A DNA stretch of 64,000 nt from Limnephilus marmoratus (GCA_917880885.1 OU862915.1:33736676-33800675); one strand, 5' to 3'. Positions 32,030 to 43,358 are shown, counted from the stretch's first letter. The notes: a model not told the origin generated them from the sequence alone. Numbers and translations are program-made.

Positions 32030-32692
32030 TATGGATGCCCCGTAGGACTCTGCACTGAAACGTCTTAGTTTCAGCGTCCTACGGGGTGTTTAAACGAAGT
32101 TATATTAAAATATGGTGTATTTTTGACCAATATAAAGGCCCTTAATAGGGACGCCCAAACTGGTTTTTTGGCTTTGTAGCCGGAGAAATAGCCCTGAAGG
32201 CGATAAAATAATAAGTTTAGGATGTCTCCTGGTGGCAACTTGGTATCCAAGTTTTTACTTGTGTCACCAGGGCATCTGTGTATTAAGAAAAAGGACATTT
32301 AAAATTGATAAAATGTGTTTTGAAAAAGATCGTTGCTGGCGGCACGGTATTATTGAACTTAGTGGCCAGGACGAAAAAAGGCCCTGAAAAGGGCCATAAT
32401 TAAAAATAGAGAGCAGCCCGCTTGGCGGAGCTGCCGCCTCCTGCAGTGCCATAACAGTAGAACGGCAAGGGAGGGAAGGCAAATGGCCCTTCTCAGGGCT
32501 TCAGCCTAAGGCTGGAAATTAAGGCCCTCAAAGGGGTCTTAATTAAAAATAAAAGGAGGCTAGTCAGCCTGGTTGCCTTGGAGGCGTAAATAAGCATAAT
32601 TAAGCATTAATTATTAAAATATAAGAGTCTAGAATGTCTCCCGGTGCAAACTTGGCACACAAGCTTTATTGGTTGCACCGGGGCATTGTACA
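32030..32692. other. Cluster of strong hairpins of unknown origin
   Basis: At least six stem-loops in 660 bp: CCCCGTAGGAC/GTCCTACGGGG (32039-32087); CCTGGTG/CACCAGG with inner AACTTGG/CCAAGTT (32227-32272); GGCCCT/AGGGCC (32379-32395); AATTAAGGCCC/GGGGTCTTAATT (32516-32544); CAGCCT/AGGCTG; and CCCGGTGCAA/TTGCACCGGGG (32640-32683). The ATGTCTCC.GGTG hairpin occurs twice, and the GGCCCT-AATTAAAAATA module also occurs twice. No protein-coding frame explains it. Confidence 0.6.
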
Positions 32693-32744
32693 TAACTAGC
32701 AAATTATAATTTAACAATGAGGGAGAGCAACACGTCCGTTACAC

Positions 32745-32850
32745 CTTCCTTATCCTAAAAATACCCTCCACACAGCTTCTCCAATGATGTCCAACAACTT
32801 CTCCAACAAAGTCCCTGAGCGATTATTTTTCCTCGGTGCCTCCAATGTGA
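32745..32850 (+). mobile_element. Jockey-1/repeat B tail fragment
   Basis: Matches the shared tail (ATACCCTCCACACAGC, GATTATTTTTCCTC..TGCCTCC). No coding or head sequence. Confidence 0.6.
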
Positions 32851-32944
32851 GGTACCACTATACAATGAATTTTAAACAATTTATGATTTAGATCTTTCTC
32901 TCGCCGGTAAATTTCTTGATATGCGACCGTCAATTGTTTCTGGT

Positions 32945-34345
32945 AAAAGGCATTGGTGGTAGAAGTTTTTCTAACAGTGGTTCAATTTTTTGCCAGATTG
33001 AATCGTCCCTTTCAATTTTTTCATACGGCAAACCTTTAGGACTCCACACGACAAAATAACAGTATTTACGACGAGTAATGTGTAACTGGCCTTGTACTTG
33101 GTAGAAGTAATTGTGATTCCGTTTTAATGTTGAAGCATTGTCTTCAATTTTACAGTTATCAATTTTTTTTGTTCAAATCCTTCTTCTGGTGACATATTTA
33201 CTATACTATATGGGCATTTCACTTCAATTATAGAATCCTTGCCAAAAAGGCCATCCGGACTTGCCGCTAAAAAGTTTTTGTTTTCATCGATAAATAGTCC
33301 ACAGGCGAATACCTCTAATTTTGTTTCTTTTGTAAATTGCTCAATTGCTTGGTTTTCATTTTCTTTCCCATAATTTGTGGCCATATTTCCTTTAAATGGC
33401 GAGTACAGTAGCGAGTTTAATACTCTCGCAACTGAAGTTTTTGGCCGTAGCTTACATATTTTTGTCCAAAGTTAGAAGCTGTAAGCCGCTTACGCCTTTC
33501 AATTGTCCACAAATTATTATTGCTTTGGCCCACCGTATTCCTTTCGAGTTCATCCTTATTCGATGGAGATAATTCTTTGAAAAATTCCTCTTTATCGTTT
33601 CAAATAATTCAGCTGGCATATCTGGATCTAATTCCAATTGACCATAATTTTCATCAGGCCCTGCAACTTTTTTTCTCTTTTCTGTCGTGTTTTCGTAATA
33701 CCTTAGTTTTATTTTTCGACACCTCTGTATTGTCTCCTTCGAACGTCGTTTTCTTTCAATAAAATGCTTCGTGTAGTTGCCAGGACTGTGGCCTTGGATT
33801 TTTTTTGTATTCGTGAATGGGTTGTCATTTCACTATTCCACGAAGTTACTGCTCAAGAAGCTCAACTGCTGAAGTTATCCCATTTTTGTAAAATTTGCTC
33901 TTTTTCCGCCTATAAATTTGGCTATAACGTTGTTGAATTGCTCCACAGTGTTATTTGTCACGTTAATAATAAGACTTTCTGCATTTGCTATTAGAGACGA
34001 CAATAATTGTTGAATATCAGTCCTGTTCCACAATCTTGAAGATCGCTTACTAAATTTGGATCATTAGTATACTTCTCCGACTTGCAATAGTATGACGAAC
34101 ATTTTGTATGATCACCAAAAACATGGTTTGCGGCATTTTTTTGTCCATTTTCAGATTTTTTACTTTATCACTTTGTGCCGTGTTTTCTTGCTCTTTTCTG
34201 TAATTTACTGCTCAAACTATAGCTTTTCTCATACGTAAAACGTTTGCTTCAACCTTTTTCCTTATGTGAACTGGTACAAAGCCTTTAGCGTTGTTGGTTT
34301 TTTTTCTAAGTGCTTTTATTTTATTGCAAAAATTGCGAAGTAAGT
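32945..34345 (-). pseudogene. YqaJ-type (lambda-exonuclease-like) nuclease gene, decayed
   Basis: Minus-strand reading gives, in order: FVPVHIRKKVEANVLRMRKA with a TGA soon after; NHVFGDHTKCSSYYCKSEKY; SLIINVTNNTVEQFNNVIAK and FIGGKRANF; RPKTSVARVLNSLLYSPFKG; MATNYGKENENQAIEQF; FLAASPDGLFGKDSIIEVKC; NHNYFYQVQGQLHITRRKYC. The SPDG..IEVKCP and YQVQGQL blocks are hallmarks of YqaJ-type nucleases of the PD-(D/E)XK fold, including the D, E-x-K and Q catalytic-region residues. In-frame stops and at least two frameshifts (one at a T-run near 33165) show it is dead. Such proteins are frequent in insect genomes, often in repeats; whether this one belonged to a transposon is not visible. Confidence 0.8.
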
Positions 34346-34867
34346 GATTTTTGCACTTTTTTTTGTACTATGAAGTTGGGCCTGAAGCCTTGGGTTGAAG
34401 TTTCGCTAATATTGTCTTCATGTAATTAAATATTACAATTTAAGGTTTTATAAAGTTGAAAATAAAAATAAAAAGTTTTGAAGTTTAAAAAAATTATATA
34501 TTTGTTTCCTTTATTTCAAACTGACTGTAATAAATATTTAAAAAAAATGTGTAGGTAAATCTATCTATAGGTAAAAGACCAACATTTTTTATTGAATTTT
34601 GAACGAACTAACACATCCTTTTTTGTATTTACTGCTTAAAGAAACTCAAAAATACAGGAGTACAAATCAAACCTCAGCAAGCGATATATCTAACATTTTA
34701 AACATTATTATTTACAAACATGTCAACTCACACGTATGATACACACAACACAATAAATCCATTTAGATTTAATTGTCTAATAAAATATGTAAGTGCTTTT
34801 ATCTTTTTCGTTATCGTAATTTTAATTAGAAAAAAACTTAAGGTGGGCTATTTTTAAACCTTTTTTA
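34346..34867. other. Unrecognised AT-rich sequence
   Basis: No gene or repeat recognised. Confidence 0.35.
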
Positions 34868-35878
34868 TCTCTACATATTATAAAGTAAAGTCCCCCGCGC
34901 CGTCTTTCTGTCTGTCTGTCTGTCTGTCTGTCTGTTCGCGATAAACTCGAAAACTACTGAACGGATTTTCATGCGGTTTTCACCAATAGATAGAGTGTTT
35001 CGTGAGGAAGGTTTACGTATGTAATTTGTCAAGGATTTGTGTAAATTGGTTGAAACATAACGATAATTGTTAGAAGTGTCGGAAAAATTCCAGCCGCCTG
35101 GTAGCTTTCATCGAAAACGCTGCCTAATCCTTTTGGGATATAACAAAACAACGCTTGGTGGGATATTCCTCTTTTATAGATCTACAAAAAAGTCCGCGAT
35201 GGCATATATCTATCTTTTACTATACGCATTCTATCTTCTTATCTTATTATTCTTATCAATTGCATTTTAGATATAATGTGTATAGTAAGCTATCCGTAAA
35301 AGATAGATATATGCCTTCGCGGACTTTTTTGTAGATCTATAAAAGAGGAATATCCCACCATTAATTGTTTTGTTATATCCAGGGCTGGGCAGTATTTGAA
35401 ATACTTGTAATTGAAATACGTATTTGAAATAAAAATACGTATTTTGTATTTGTATTTCAATTACTTCCTAAAAATGTATTTTGTAATTGGTATTTCAATT
35501 ACATGGGGCTGAGGTATTTTGTAATTTATATTTCAAATACTTATGGCTTCAAAATACATTTTCAAATACATTTAGCGATCTTAATAATGATAATGAAAAA
35601 TAAACTGACATAGATAATACGTAGACTAAAAACGCTAGAATCCAGAGCTATATGTTATGTTTGTTAATATTTAGAGTTGGCAACACGTCCTGTGCTATAA
35701 TAGCACTGTTATTGTACATTTTCTATCATATTTGTATCATATTATGTAATGCTTGTCATTGCTTTGTATTGTACATTTTTGTGTCATAGTATTAGATCAA
35801 GCACTATAGGAATAATTTGACTGAATACTAAACTATTTTTAAGTTAATTACAGTAGAGCGCACTTGAAGTGAAATAAC

Positions 35879-36793
35879 TAGTGTCCGACCGAAACAGGAT
35901 TTTCTACCGAAAACGAAACCGAATATTCGATATCTTTCTCAGTTTCGGCCGAAACCGAAACCGAAACTTTTTTAGACATGTTAAAAATCTATTTTTTACT
36001 GAAATTCGGCTTATTTTTTACACTTTTATTCACTATAAAGTAAGGACCTCATAAATTGAGTACTATAATTTTAATTGCGTTTACAATCACAACATTTTTT
36101 TACATTAACTCCACATGAGAGACCCAGAGAAAAATAATTTCCCTCAGGGCGTATGTCATCTTTGAAGATGCTGTATGGAGGGTCTTTTTGGGGAGAGGAA
36201 GGAGGGAGGAAACATAGAGGCCGGGTTCCACAGCCGAGCTGTTGAACTCAAGAATGAGTCATAGAAACGACCCGTTCTCATGTGACTATATAGTATATTT
36301 CGGATAGCGCCGTGTACGGAGACTAGCATTAAAAAGTAGTATGTATATCATCAGGGTACTTGTGGTTTCGCCACAATTACGAAGATTGTAAGTATCTCCA
36401 TGAACGGAGGGCCTTACACCAAGCACATCAAAGGAGGGACTATTCAGAAGATCGCTTCCGTTGAAGGAGATTAGATTTTAATTTTTATTTACACTTGTTA
36501 AATAAAATTAAAATTAGAATGAAATAAATAAAAATAATTGAAGTTTGTGATTACATAAACTCACAATACAAGCACGCCGGACCGGCCAGCGAACTCAGTT
36601 GATGATGGTGGATGACACACGAGCCACGAACTCACCGGAAGTCAGTCAAACGGCACGCGATAATTCACAAATGCAGAGTTTCGGTGCGGCCGAAGGTTCG
36701 GCAGATTTTCTGCCGAAACCGAAACTGATGCCGAAACTAGATTTTTTTACCGAACCTTGACGAAACCGAAACCGAACCTTCGGTCGGTCACTA
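35879..36793. mobile_element. hAT-like element (inner), imperfect 8-bp target-site duplication
   Basis: Ends TAGTGTCCGACCGAA and, inverted, TAGTGACCGACCGAA. GAAATAAC and GAAATAAA (7 of 8 identical) flank it at 35871-35878 and 36794-36801. CCGAAACCGAAA-type subterminal repeats lie at both ends. A Jockey-1 tail (minus, about 36105-36300) is inserted inside. Confidence 0.82.
36105..36300 (-). mobile_element. Jockey-1 3' fragment
   Basis: The reverse complement of the 27930-28150 region, including the terminal stem-loop and the residues TRTGRF-like coding piece. Innermost layer of the nest. Confidence 0.7.
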
Positions 36794-37615
36794 GAAATAA
36801 AACAAAATAGCGCTATACAAATGTCGTGTTATAATAATAATATATTATTATTATATTACCTAACACCTGAGTCCTTTACCACAAATTTTACAAGTGAAGC
36901 GGAGATGAGATGTGTCTTTTGAGCAATATGATTGGTCAATTTTTGCACGTCTCTGTTTCACTCTGCTCAACATTGCTTCTATTTAAACGCACCCTTAGAT
37001 AAGGGCATTTATGACAATTTATTGCAACCAACGGTTCTACCAAAACCAAATGTATTTTGTATTTTGTAATTTGTATTTTGTATTTGAAAGAAAAAAATGG
37101 TTAAAATACTGTATTTTGTATTTTGTATTTCAAATACATGACTTGAAAGTATTTTGTATTTCGTATTTTAAATACATGCGAAAAAGTATTTTGTAATTTG
37201 TATTTCAATTACAGCAAAGCATGTATTTTGCCCAGCCCTGGTTATATCCCAAAAGGATTGTGCAGCGTTTTCGATGAAAGCTACCAGGCGGCTGGACTTA
37301 TTTCCGACACTTCTAACAATTATCGTTATGTTTCAACCAATTTACACAAATCATTGACAAATTGCATACTTAAACCTTCCTCACGAAATACTCTGTATAT
37401 TGGTGAAAACCGCAGGAAAATCCGTTCAGTAGTTTTCGAGTTTATCGCGAATAGACAGACAGATGGCGCGGGGGACTTTATAATATGTAGAGATAGAGAT
37501 AATCGGTCAAAAATACATTTTTGTTGCATATGCATTTTTGAGTTTTTTTTTTAATAAGATAGGTAAGTGCCAAATTATATGAGTAGAAATTTAAGTTTTG
37601 TGGTATCATCATCAT

Positions 37616-37906
37616 TACATAGTATAAAATGAAGTCGCTCAAAATGTATGTGCGCATAAATCTTTTAAACTACGCAACAGATTTTCATGCGGTTTTCACC
37701 AATAGATAGAGTGATTTAAGAGGAAGGTTTATGTGTATAATAAATGCTTATTATAGTAGAGAAAAGCCAAGAAATTCAAATATTCAATTTAGGCAAAGGG
37801 CAGCGCGCAGCGGGCAGCTGGCGAGCGGATGGTGTGGATTTTATAAAGGTTGGGTAAATGGCGTTGTGTTTCGTTAGCCACAGCAACGTGTGGCCGGGTC
37901 TGCTAG
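37616..37906 (+). mobile_element. Helitron-like non-autonomous element
   Basis: Starts near TACATAGTATAAAATGAAG. Ends with the hairpin GCCACAGCAACGTGTGGC, then CGGGTCTG and CTAG (37903-37906), followed by T. Same family as 24646-25966. Confidence 0.72.
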
Positions 37907-38275
37907 TTATTAATAAAATAAAAACAAAATTATATGTTTATTTCGAATTATAAAATTTGAAAGCGTATTTCATCATCTTTCAAAAACAGTTTTTAGTTTT
38001 CGGATGCGTTCACAAATATTAAAGTTATTTGGAATTTATTGGAAAGCGGAAATATTTTGACTTTTCGAAAAACAGGCCCGAGGCCTGAGAGGTTAATACT
38101 AATTTTCAATAATAACTAATGTATCATAGAGAATAATCATATGTATGTATATAATAATTCGATGTAGTTGGTTTGACTGCATATTTATAAACGCAAATAC
38201 AGTGAAAACTTTAAAACTACTAACCTACATAGAGTTCTAGTAAAATAATTCGTAATTTGTCGGTAATAAGCGTGA
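37907..38275. other. Unrecognised AT-rich sequence
   Basis: No gene or repeat recognised. Confidence 0.35.
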
Positions 38276-38803
38276 ACAGAAGACATTGTTACAATACCTA
38301 TCGACGATATTTATAAATAACCGACAATAGCAGACCTCGTGCGTTTAAAAATAATGGGCCCTTTTTCTGTCACACCGCAAGGCCGATTCAAAAACTTCAT
38401 TAGCGACGAAATAAGTCGAAACATGCTTTATCTAAACAGAATATTGGATATGGCGGTATGAGGCGAAAGACGGTAGGCATGAGACGCAAAGGGGGCGAGA
38501 GGGTGTACAAGCCAAACACTCACGTGGTCTCACCAACACATCGATAGCTAGTTCTTTTTTGAGCGCGGTGCGATAGCGAGAATTTTTTAAAATACCTACC
38601 GTCGAGATTTAAATCGACTTTAAAATACCGATAATAAGATCGATATCAAACGAATTTATTTAAAGTGTCGATTTTTTACTTTTACACTGGTATACTCAGT
38701 ATGCAGACGAGCAGTTTTTTCCTTATGATATTAAATGTTTTAAGAGCTATGCCGGTCATTTAAAAATATCGTCGATAGGTATTGTAACGAATGTCTTCTG
38801 TTC
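38276..38803. repeat. Repeat D copy 2 inside an inverted repeat
   Basis: A 40-bp block (AACAGAAGACATTGTTACAA, then TACCTATCGACGATATTT) at 38276-38315 returns inverted at about 38764-38803. Repeat D (inverted relative to 5625-5950) fills 38340-38625 between the arms. Confidence 0.7.
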
Positions 38804-38804
38804 C

Positions 38805-39242
38805 ACTCCGCGCTCCCCTCAGGGGAACTGAGCGAAAGGGACAACTGCATATCGGGCCGAAAATACCTAAATAAAATCGTCAAAATCGATGTTTTGTATT
38901 CCCCATTTTTCTTCTCCAAAACTGGACCGATTTTAATTTTTTTTTCACTAACTGTATTAGAAGAAAATATTCTATGTCGGTACGTTTTGCTTTTTTTAAA
39001 AATACATTGTTTAGTTTGTATACTGAACGTCTTTTGACGGCGTTTAAACCAGGCAATTTTATTCATTTTTGGAAGGTCCTAACTTCTATAAAAAGTAAAT
39101 TATCAAAAAAAGCAAAACGTACCGACACGCTAGTGGTCGATATATATATTATGTAAAAAAACATTTTGCTCTAGGGTCAAAATCCAGAGAGATAAACGGG
39201 GAATACGTTTGTATGGAAAAAGCGCCGCTGGTATTTCCTCTT
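38805..39242 (+). repeat. Repeat C, copy 3
   Basis: Direct copy of 9693-10131 without the adjoining repeat B. It ends at CCTCTTAA and is immediately followed by a MITE. Confidence 0.8.
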
Positions 39243-39244
39243 AA

Positions 39245-39526
39245 GGGCCATCCATAAATTACGCTAATTATTTTTTTACCGCCCCCCCCCCCCGTCCCTG
39301 TCATACATCGTCACATTTATGAGACCCCCTCCCTCCTAGTGTGACGTCACATATTTTGCAATTTTACATCTATTATATGTATATTAATTATCAGTAGTTC
39401 AATTTTTTTTTACATGTGACATCACAGAGCTGATCACCCCTCCCCCATACCCCTTGTCACACAATGTCACATTTCTCTACTCCCCTTCCCCCCCCTTTAA
39501 GGTGTGACGTAATTTATGGATGGCCC
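39245..39526. mobile_element. MITE, GGGCCATCCATAAATTACG ends
   Basis: GGGCCATCCATAAATTACG at 39245-39263 and its inverse at about 39508-39526. Inner GTGACGTCAC and TCACATTT blocks are also inverted. It has C/G homopolymer runs but no clear target duplication. Confidence 0.78.
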
Positions 39527-39618
39527 CCTATACGGATTTGATTTTAGATTATCACCAACAAAAGTATATAGCGATTTATTTTTGGAGTATTGCGCCGTAA
39601 TGACCTGTCCCGCTAACG

Positions 39619-39770
39619 TAACGCTAGGGGACGCCCACGCCGAGAGTACCTGGAGGACCTGCTGGTGGACGTGCGCTGCTCATCATATGCAGACTTCAAA
39701 AGAGCCGCACAAGACAGGGAAGAGTGGAAGAAACGAATAGAGGACATTGCTGCAAACCAATCTCAGGATT
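39619..39770 (+). pseudogene. RTE-type LINE (RTE-C), C-terminal scrap
   Basis: Reads GRPRREYLEDLLVDVRCSSY, ADFKRAAQDREEWKKRI, EDIAANQSQD and stop: the extreme C-terminus of an RTE-type protein, distinct from RTE-A and RTE-B. The following 39771-39900 with TTTCGGCCCTGATGATGG is likely its 3' untranslated region. Confidence 0.7.
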
Positions 39771-39900
39771 GAAACCAGAGAGAGAGAGACCTGTCCCTTA
39801 TAGCCAACGTTTCGGCCCTGATGATGGACACTGTAACGCTATCCGAAAGTTAGTCAAAGAAGAAGGTAGCGCAACACGGCGTAATACCCCAAAAACAAAT

Positions 39901-40819
39901 CACCATCATAATATGTTTTAAACTCTTATTATTCGGCGGTACACCATCTCTGCAAACCCTTTGGGACTCAAATAGTTATTTTTTGTGTAAGCACGTACAC
40001 CGTACTTTTCCTAAACCGACTATATATTTTATATACCTAAGTATGGCGGGGGCCAACTTTTGGGGATCAATTTTCATGGAACCAATGAGTTCCTACAAGA
40101 AACTAAAACACGAAAATGTGTTACTAATAGAGAATATATATTATTTTATTAAAATGTTAGATAAATCTTCAATAATTTAAATTCACTCATAATAAATTCA
40201 TTGAGTGGTACCAACAGTTACCAGATGGCACTCTATTGATTTTTCGCAGCAATTCTAGTACAAAAATCACACTGTGAAAGTGTTGGCTGCTAAAGAACTT
40301 GTTTCAGGCTGTATTCTATAGATGTCGCTGTCGTGTAAAATAAATAAATTTGTTTGCATAAAATTTGAGTCATTATTTTTCTATCAGAATGCTGAATATA
40401 AAAATAAAAGGTAGGCGGTGAGGATTGAGTTTCAGATTTTACGAAAAGCTATCAATTTCTAAACATTTGTGATAAATGTAAATACAATACCTTGCTATGA
40501 TGAATGTGGATGATTTTATCTTTTAGTTAAAGGATCTCGATTGCGATATGATTAAACTGGGTTTTAACGGTGTATGTATATTAACTGTGAATCTGTGTAT
40601 ATATTATGTGAAACACCTGACTGTATAAATTGTACATATTTAAAATAATTTTAAATGTATCCACAAGCTCCTCCATCCACAAGCAAATGCTTTTAATTGA
40701 GGAAAAGTAACACTGTAACATGTTCCATTTTTTAAGATAAATAAAATTATTAACAAAAAAAAAAAAATGTAACCCGATGAAAACTGGCATGAATTAGATT
40801 TTTTTTCCTTGTGTATGAC
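39901..40819. other. Unrecognised AT-rich sequence
   Basis: No gene or repeat recognised. Confidence 0.35.
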
Positions 40820-42182
40820 CAGTGGCGGACTAAGCCCGTCAGAGGCCTGGGGCGGCAAAGCTGAATGAGCCCCCCCCCCAGTTTAAAAGTTGATGTAATT
40901 TTACAATTTTTAAGTTCACACGGGCCTCTGGTCCTGGGGGACCTCCAAGCGCCTCCATATTCCCTTGATCAAATCCTAAACAAGGCACCAGGGCACTGTA
41001 AAAAAAATCTTTTTTTTCATTTTTTAAAAGATGCATTTGTTAATAATGCTATCACCTAAAGTTTCAAGGAAATTTTAAGAAATTTTAAAGAAAGTTTTAA
41101 ACAGTTTGTATGATGAATTATCCTTCAGCAAAACTTTCAATGCGTTTTTCTCGAAACTACGTTTTTCAACCTGGTTGACAACATATTAGAAAAACTGTAC
41201 CTACATCTTATTTGCATGCACCATGCACGAAGTCTTAAACTGTTCGGTAATCCAGTCACTATAGCCATTACACTATTATCCATAAGACGTATAGGCAACT
41301 GCCTAGGGGCGCCGCATTGGGTAGGGGCCTCTAGGGTAAAGGGCCCCGAGACGTGCATTCCTAGGGGCCCCGACATGTTTAAGCCGACCCTGGCAGGCCA
41401 CTTTTGTCCATAAGGTAGTGTAGGCCACTGCCTAGGGGCCCCGCATCGGGTAGGGGCCCCTAGAGTAAAGGGGCCCCGAGACGTGCATTGCCTAGGGGCC
41501 CCGACATGTTTAAGCCGGCCCTGGTATTGTCCATAAGGCAGTGCAGGCAACCGCCTTCGAAAATCCAGTCACTATAGCCAGGGCCGTAATATCCATTAGA
41601 AGTGTGGGCAACTCCCTAGTAGCCCCGCATCAGGTAGGGGCCCCTAGGGTAAAGGGGCCCTGAGACGTGCATTGCCCAGGGGCCCCGACATGTTTAAGCC
41701 AGCCCTGGCAGGGCCGTATTGTCCACAAGGCAGTGTAGGCCACTGCCTAGGGGCTACGCCTCGGCTAGGGGCCCCTATGGTAAAGGGGCCCCGGACGTGC
41801 ATTGAGTAGTGGCCCCGACTATGATACCAGACAAGGAAAATTCGCCATAAAAAATAGAAAATAAAATTCATTCAAAAATAAAACGCAATCTCAATTTGCT
41901 GAAGGATAATTCAACATACAAACTGTTCCAAACGGTTTCACGTAAAATGCTGTATCTCTGTCAATTTTTCGAATTTACTTTAAAAAAAATTGGTGAGAGC
42001 GTTCTTAACAAGTGCATCCATCAAAATATGAAATAAAAATTACAATTTTTTTTTTACAGTGGTGTCTTAAAGCCTTGTTTAGGGTTTGATCAAGGGAACA
42101 TGGAGGCGTTTAGGGGCCCCCCCAGACTGGGGGCCCGGGGCGGACCGCCCCCCCCCCCGCCCCCCCCCTTAGTCCGCCACTG
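40820..42182. mobile_element. hAT foldback element with GC-rich tandem loop, 8-bp target-site duplication
   Basis: 1363 bp with ends CAGTGGCGGACTAAG and the inverse. TGTATGAC flanks it at 40812-40819 and 42183-42190. Arms of about 300 bp are inverted copies (for example CAGTTTGTATGATGAATTAT at 41102 against its complement at 41910, and the GGCGCCTCCATATTCCCTTGA-like block near each end). The loop holds a GC-rich tandem array. No transposase. Confidence 0.92.
41280..41830 (-). repeat. GC-rich tandem array, four units of about 110-150 bp
   Basis: Each unit repeats GCCTAGGGGCCCCGCATC, TAGGGGCCCCTAG, GTAAAGGGGCCCC, GACGTGCATTG and CCCCGACATGTTTAAGCC. CAGGGCCG and GGCCCTGG occur at unit edges and look like MITE ends. 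Confidence 0.85.
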
Positions 42183-42466
42183 TGTATGACGCTACTTAAG
42201 GGCCCGCAACCGGGGTCAAAAAGAAGACGATGGAGAGATATGAAATTACGAATGTTTGAGGAGAGCACTAACATTTAAAGCGTCAAAATCGATGCGTAAA
42301 TTGCGAAAATGTTTAATAAAACACGACTCTTTTAAAATAAATAAAATATACCAAAAATCTCGTGGGAGGCTTCTTAAGAATCATTTAAAGAAACATTGTA
42401 AATTTTTTCACAAATATAATTTATAAGAAGCAGGCTTGTTTTTAATAATTTTTGGAGCATACTTTG

Positions 42467-42640
42467 CGATTTTTTTCTATGGAGGGAATTTCATATAATT
42501 TGCGTTTCGGCGTGGGCATCGTCTAGGCTTATCTTCAAAAATAACAAATATTTTTTAAGACCTTAAAAACTTCAAATGTTTAAGGGTGATATGTAAGAAA
42601 TCGGTAGAAGTGCGGGTAGCGGCGCCTTTTTTTCTTCTTC
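42467..42640 (-). mobile_element. Jockey-3 LINE 3' end fragment
   Basis: Matches 54624-54729 plus 56039-56095 (ATTTTTTTCTATGGAGGG, CGTTTCGGCGTGGG, AATCGGTAGAAGTGCGGG). On the minus strand it contains the PHFYRFLTYHP-like end of the coding region followed by 3' untranslated sequence. Confidence 0.65.
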
Positions 42641-43025
42641 TGGTACCCTCTGAGGTTAGCCATCATCGGGGAAATATTCGCCCATGCTTTACAGGATTAC
42701 ACAGAATTACGTGCAATTATTGAATTTGAAGATATTATACAAAAATATTATTATTTAATTTATTTAAAAAAAAAGTGCAATTCACACGCGGTAGAAGTGA
42801 AACCTTCAGAAAAATAAAGTAGACAAGGGTGGGAGGCTACGAAGAATCGCACAAAGAGGAGACCGATTAGTCTATCTCATTCTCTCGCAGGTTAAATCCT
42901 GTAGATGTATGTTTTTGTGTCACTTTTTAGTGTCACTTTTTCATATCATCGAATTTCAAATCATAACGGTGTTTAAGAAGTTTTCACTTCAAAAACAGTT
43001 TATTTATAGTAATAATTATTACGCA
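42641..43025. other. Unrecognised sequence
   Basis: No gene or repeat recognised. Confidence 0.35.
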
Positions 43026-43155
43026 TGACAGCTGTTTTGCCTTGCGAAGGCATTATCAAACTGTGGATCACATACGATCCATTTATTATACTTATAGATA
43101 AAATTGCTTTTAATTTCTGATAATGCCTTCGGAAGGGGAAACAGCATTCTCTCAT
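43026..43155. repeat. Small foldback repeat
   Basis: The arm GCGAAGGCATTATCA and its inverse TGATAATGCCTTCGG lie about 75 bp apart, with the flanking GCTGTTT and AAACAGC also inverted. Confidence 0.6.
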
Positions 43156-43358
43156 AATGAAAATTACGCATCGAATTTGCTTATAAATAAACTACATTTT
43201 TTTATTAATTGATATAATAGATAACATTAGATATTAAATATTAAAAAAAAAAACACGAAAATTTTAGTTCTGCAAATTAAACTTGAAAACAATAAAATTT
43301 TTTAAATATCTTTGAATTTTAATTAAAAAAACAATATTTAAAAATCTGTTTGTTGAAT

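Larger units (their letters stand above)
35640..36890 (-). repeat. Repeat E, copy 2, split by a hAT
   Basis: The reverse complement of the 7750-7990 family: CGCACTTGAAGTGAAATAA lies left of the nested hAT, and ATAGCGCTATACAAATGTCG with a TAA/TTA run lies right of it. Confidence 0.6.
35380..37240. mobile_element. hAT element (outer), 8-bp target-site duplication
   Basis: 1861 bp with ends CAGGGCTGGGCA...TGCCCAGCCCTG-type inverted repeats. GTTATATC flanks it at 35372-35379 and 37241-37248. Inverted subterminal tracts are made of TATTTTGTATTT-like repeats (35390-35560 and 37040-37230). No transposase remains. It contains repeat E, a second hAT and a Jockey-1 tail. Confidence 0.92.
34868..37508. 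mobile_element. Long foldback element split by nested hAT insertions
   Basis: Left arm 34868-35230 and right arm 35275-35379 plus 37249-37508 are inverted copies of each other over about 360 bp, with a loop of about 44 bp at 35231-35274. Each outer end begins CTCTACATATTATAAAGT and carries a GTCTGTCTG run and the block ACCAATTTACACAAA also found in the Helitron-like elements. The right arm is cut by a hAT at 35380-37240. Confidence 0.85.
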
